7,271 nucleotides of DNA. Origin: Ruminococcus sp. GTDB taxonomy: Bacteria > Bacillota > Clostridia > Oscillospirales > Ruminococcaceae. The notes beneath the pieces were generated by a model. The model saw only the letters and a list, made by a program, of their open reading frames with translations, was not told the origin of the DNA and made no database searches. This document shows, piece after piece, positions 4,734 through 7,271 of this stretch (position 1 is its first letter; each line of letters starts with the position of its first letter). The position numbers and the translations under genes are program-made. The stretch is taken from the NCBI GenBank assembly GCA_017544125.1, contig JAFYET010000122.1:1-7271 (forward strand). Direction: 5' to 3'.

Positions 4734-7181
4734 ATGACAAGAGAACAGTTCAGAGCCCTGTGTGCGAAGCGTTTTGTGATACTTGACGGGGCTACCGGCT
4801 CTAATCTTCAAAAGGCTGGTATGCCCGTGGGCGTATGCCCCGAGCAGTGGGTGCTCGAACACCCCCAGGCGCTAATAGATTTGCAAAGGGCTTTCATCGA
4901 CGCAGGCGCAGATATAGTCTATGCGCCTACATTTACTGCAAATCGCATCAAGCTCGCAGAATACGGGCTTGAAGATAAGCTCAGTGAGATGAACACCGCC
5001 CTTGTAAAGCTCTCAAAGCAGGCGGCTGACGGCAAGGCACTTGTCGCAGGCGATATAACCATGACGGGCAGACAGCTCTTTCCCCTTGGTGACTTGCAGT
5101 TTGAAGAGCTTGTCGAGGTCTATAAAGAGCAGGTGAGGGTCATAGCCGAGGCGGGCGCTGACCTGATAATAGTCGAGACTATGATGAGCCTTCAGGAGAC
5201 AAGGGCGGCTGTCCTTGCCGTGCGTGAGGTGTGTGACCTGCCCATAATGGCTACCCTTACCTTTGAGACTGACGGCAGAACTCTTTTCGGAACGCCGCCC
5301 GAGTGCGTGCCTACTGTGCTTCAGGGGCTGGGTGCCGATGCTGTTGGTATAAACTGCGGCGCAGGCCCTGATAAGATGAAAGATATAGTTCAGACGCTGA
5401 TAGAGTATTCTGATATACCCGTGATAGTCAAGGCGAACGCCGGTCTGCCCGAGCTTGAAAACGGGCAGACGGTCTATAAAATGACCCCCGATGAGTTTGC
5501 GCAGTATTCATCAGAGCTTGCAGCAATGGGTGCAAGTATAATAGGCGGCTGCTGCGGCACTACCCCCGACCATATAAGGGCGTTGAAATCAGCCCTTGAC
5601 AAGACCGAAAGAAAGATAGTCAAGCGTGCGGGGCAGCGTGTCATTTGCTCTGAGCGAAAGGCTGTAAAGATTATGCCCGGCGAGCGCTTCCTCGTTATAG
5701 GCGAGAGGATAAACCCCACCGGCAAGAAAGCCCTGCAAGCCGAGCTTAAAGAGGGCAAGCTCGATATAGTAAGAAAGTTTGCCAGAGAGCAGGCAAAGGC
5801 AGGCGCATCTATCCTCGATGTAAACTGCGGCATGGGCAATATCGATGAAAAGCAGACGATGATAAACGTGATAAACGAGCTTTCATCTGTGACCGACCTG
5901 CCGCTGTGTATAGATTCAAGCTACCCCGAGGTCATCGAGGCGGCGCTGCGTATCTACCCCGGGCGTGCGCTTATAAACTCGATAAACTACGAGGCCGCAA
6001 AATTTGAGCCTATGCTAAAAACTGCAAAGAAATACGGCGCTATGTTCATATTCCTGCCGATAGACGATGTGGGCATACCCAAGACGCTGGAGCTTAAACA
6101 CAGCATAGTCGATGAGGCGATAGACCGTGCCCTTGCCTGCGGCTTTAAAGAGACGGATATAGTTGTAGATGCGCTGGTCGGCACTGTGGGCGCTGATAAG
6201 AACGCCGCAAGAAACTGCTTTGCCACCTTTGAGCATTGCAGGCAGAAGGGGCTTGCTACCGTGTGCGGGCTTTCAAATATCTCCTTCGGCCTGCCCGAGA
6301 GGAGCTTTGTGAATACCGCATTTCTTGCTATGAGCATAGCTTCGGGGCTTACTATGGCTATTGCCAACCCCTCGCAGGATCTTCTGATGAACACCGCCGC
6401 CGCTGCCGATATGCTCATGAACCGTGAGGGCAGCGATATAAGATATATCGAGCGTATAAGCTACTATACCGAAAAGCTCGCAAACGAGCCCACCGCCGCC
6501 CCCCAGGCATCAGCCCCCAAGGCAGCCGCCCCGAGCGAGCAGAAGGATAAAAACGAAGACGACCCCATATTCGCAGCCGTTATGAACGGCGAGAAGGACA
6601 GCATAGTCCCCCTCACAAAAGAGCGTGTCGAGGGCGGCACAGCCCCCTCGCAGATAATCAATGACCTGCTTATCCCCGCAATAAATAAGGTGGGCAAGCT
6701 CTTTGAGCAGAAGCGCTACTTCCTGCCGCAGCTGATAGCCTCGGCAAACGCTATGGAGCAGTCGATAGCCTACCTCGAGCCTATGCTCGTATCCTCCGGG
6801 CAGGACGATGATGCACCCGTTATCGTGATAGCTACCGTCGAGGGCGACGTTCACGATATAGGCAAGAACCTGGTAGCCCTTATGCTCAAAAACTACGGCT
6901 ATAAGGTCATAGACCTGGGCAAGAATGTTGAGAGTACCGAAATAGTCGATACAGCCATAAAGGAAAACGCCGCAGTTATTGCACTTTCGGCACTTATGAC
7001 CACCACTATGATGAATATGAAGACGGTCATAGAGCTTGCAAGGGAAAAGGGCTGTACCTCAAAGATAATAGTCGGCGGTGCTGCCGTTACCGAGGGCTTC
7101 GCCGAGGAGATAGGCGCAGACGGCTACTCTTCCGATGCTGCCGATTGCGTAAGGCTCGTCGAGCGGCTGCTTGAAAAATGA
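4734..7181 (+). CDS. metH: Cobalamin-dependent methionine synthase, short form without reactivation domain
   Basis: Protein of 815 aa that transfers the methyl group of 5-methyltetrahydrofolate to homocysteine through a bound cobalamin, making methionine. Domains run in the MetH order. The homocysteine-binding barrel (about 10-290) has the three zinc cysteines C208 (in GINCGAGP) and C273-C274 (in GGCCGTTPDH). The pterin-binding domain (about 315-570) contains GERINPTG and DVNCGMGN. An Ala/Pro linker (586-605) leads to the B12 cap (about 610-688) and the B12 Rossmann domain (694-815) with D705-x-H707-x-x-G710, H707 being the lower cobalt ligand. The protein stops there; the C-terminal SAM-binding reactivation domain of the roughly 1,230-residue E. 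coli enzyme is absent, as in Thermotoga and many Firmicutes. GGAGGT 7 nt upstream supports the ATG. It is probably co-transcribed with the Nudix gene. No SAM, B12 or T-box leader is visible upstream. Confidence 0.95.
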   Translation: MTREQFRALCAKRFVILDGATGSNLQKAGMPVGVCPEQWVLEHPQALIDLQRAFIDAGADIVYAPTFTANRIKLAEYGLEDKLSEMNTALVKLSKQAADGKALVAGDITMTGRQLFPLGDLQFEELVEVYKEQVRVIAEAGADLIIVETMMSLQETRAAVLAVREVCDLPIMATLTFETDGRTLFGTPPECVPTVLQGLGADAVGINCGAGPDKMKDIVQTLIEYSDIPVIVKANAGLPELENGQTVYKMTPDEFAQYSSELAAMGASIIGGCCGTTPDHIRALKSALDKTERKIVKRAGQRVICSERKAVKIMPGERFLVIGERINPTGKKALQAELKEGKLDIVRKFAREQAKAGASILDVNCGMGNIDEKQTMINVINELSSVTDLPLCIDSSYPEVIEAALRIYPGRALINSINYEAAKFEPMLKTAKKYGAMFIFLPIDDVGIPKTLELKHSIVDEAIDRALACGFKETDIVVDALVGTVGADKNAARNCFATFEHCRQKGLATVCGLSNISFGLPERSFVNTAFLAMSIASGLTMAIANPSQDLLMNTAAAADMLMNREGSDIRYIERISYYTEKLANEPTAAPQASAPKAAAPSEQKDKNEDDPIFAAVMNGEKDSIVPLTKERVEGGTAPSQIINDLLIPAINKVGKLFEQKRYFLPQLIASANAMEQSIAYLEPMLVSSGQDDDAPVIVIATVEGDVHDIGKNLVALMLKNYGYKVIDLGKNVESTEIVDTAIKENAAVIALSALMTTTMMNMKTVIELAREKGCTSKIIVGGAAVTEGFAEEIGADGYSSDAADCVRLVERLLEK

Positions 7182-7195
7182 TATAAACTACAACA

Positions 7196-7229
7196 CCTCC
7201 CGCAGTTTATTCTGTGGGAGGCGCTTTTT
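7196..7229 (+). terminator. Rho-independent terminator after metH
   Basis: CCTCCCGCAG and CTGTGGGAGG pair into a 10-bp stem with one G-U, around the 6-nt loop TTTATT, followed by CGC and TTTTT. It begins 14 nt after the metH stop codon and ends the rightward transcript. Read from the other strand the stem has no T run, so it acts in one direction. Confidence 0.9.
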
Positions 7230-7271
7230 GTACAATATTACGTACACTTATTCTTTCGGCGGCTTGTATGC

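Noticed and set aside
5474..6418. Minus-strand open frames opposite metH
   Set aside because: Antisense shadows of a gene whose plus-strand domains and motifs are all intact; no ribosome binding site or recognised fold.
7229..7246. Inverted repeat TGTAC-N8-GTACA after the metH terminator
   Set aside because: Five-base arms with an asymmetric centre; too short to support as an operator.
7248..7271. Possible C-terminus (AYKPPKE then stop) of a convergent minus-strand gene
   Set aside because: Only seven codons before the window edge; cannot be told from chance.

Overview
The window looks like the chromosome of an anaerobic Firmicute, most likely a Ruminococcus-type member of the Oscillospiraceae. 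This rests on three things I can see: heavy use of the AUA isoleucine codon at moderate GC, strong GGAGG Shine-Dalgarno sites with sigma-A promoters carrying an extended -10, and a short MetH without a C-terminal reactivation domain. The assignment is an inference; there is no rRNA or other marker gene.

Layout. The left third (88-2469) is one minus-strand gene for a membrane chemoreceptor (methyl-accepting chemotaxis protein, MCP). It has its own near-consensus promoter and a 13-bp hairpin just past its stop codon. Its C-terminal tail carries seven copies of an acidic, proline-rich unit. Divergent from it, four plus-strand genes run rightward: a membrane-anchored CE4 polysaccharide deacetylase (2691-3551), a GNAT acetyltransferase (3662-4117), a Nudix hydrolase (4243-4707) and a cobalamin-dependent methionine synthase, metH (4734-7181). 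A strong rho-independent terminator follows metH at 7196-7229.

Transcription as read from the sequence. A TTGACA-N18-TATAAT promoter overlaps the deacetylase stop codon and probably drives GNAT, and possibly Nudix and metH. Nudix and metH are separated by only 26 bp and are probably co-transcribed. Two 41-bp elements, each a small hairpin followed by three AACTGTT-like heptamers, lie just upstream of the GNAT and Nudix starts. A more degenerate relative lies upstream of the deacetylase. They look like a dispersed intergenic repeat family.

How the genes relate. I see no single pathway linking all five. The receptor senses outside signals, the deacetylase modifies an envelope or extracellular polysaccharide, and metH makes methionine. 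The GNAT and Nudix enzymes have unassigned substrates. I do not see a clearly new multi-gene system. The least ordinary features are the receptor's repeated tail, whose DNA copies have diverged almost only at silent positions, a shortened hairpin tip and cysteine-rich sensor in the same protein, and the paired hairpin-heptamer elements.
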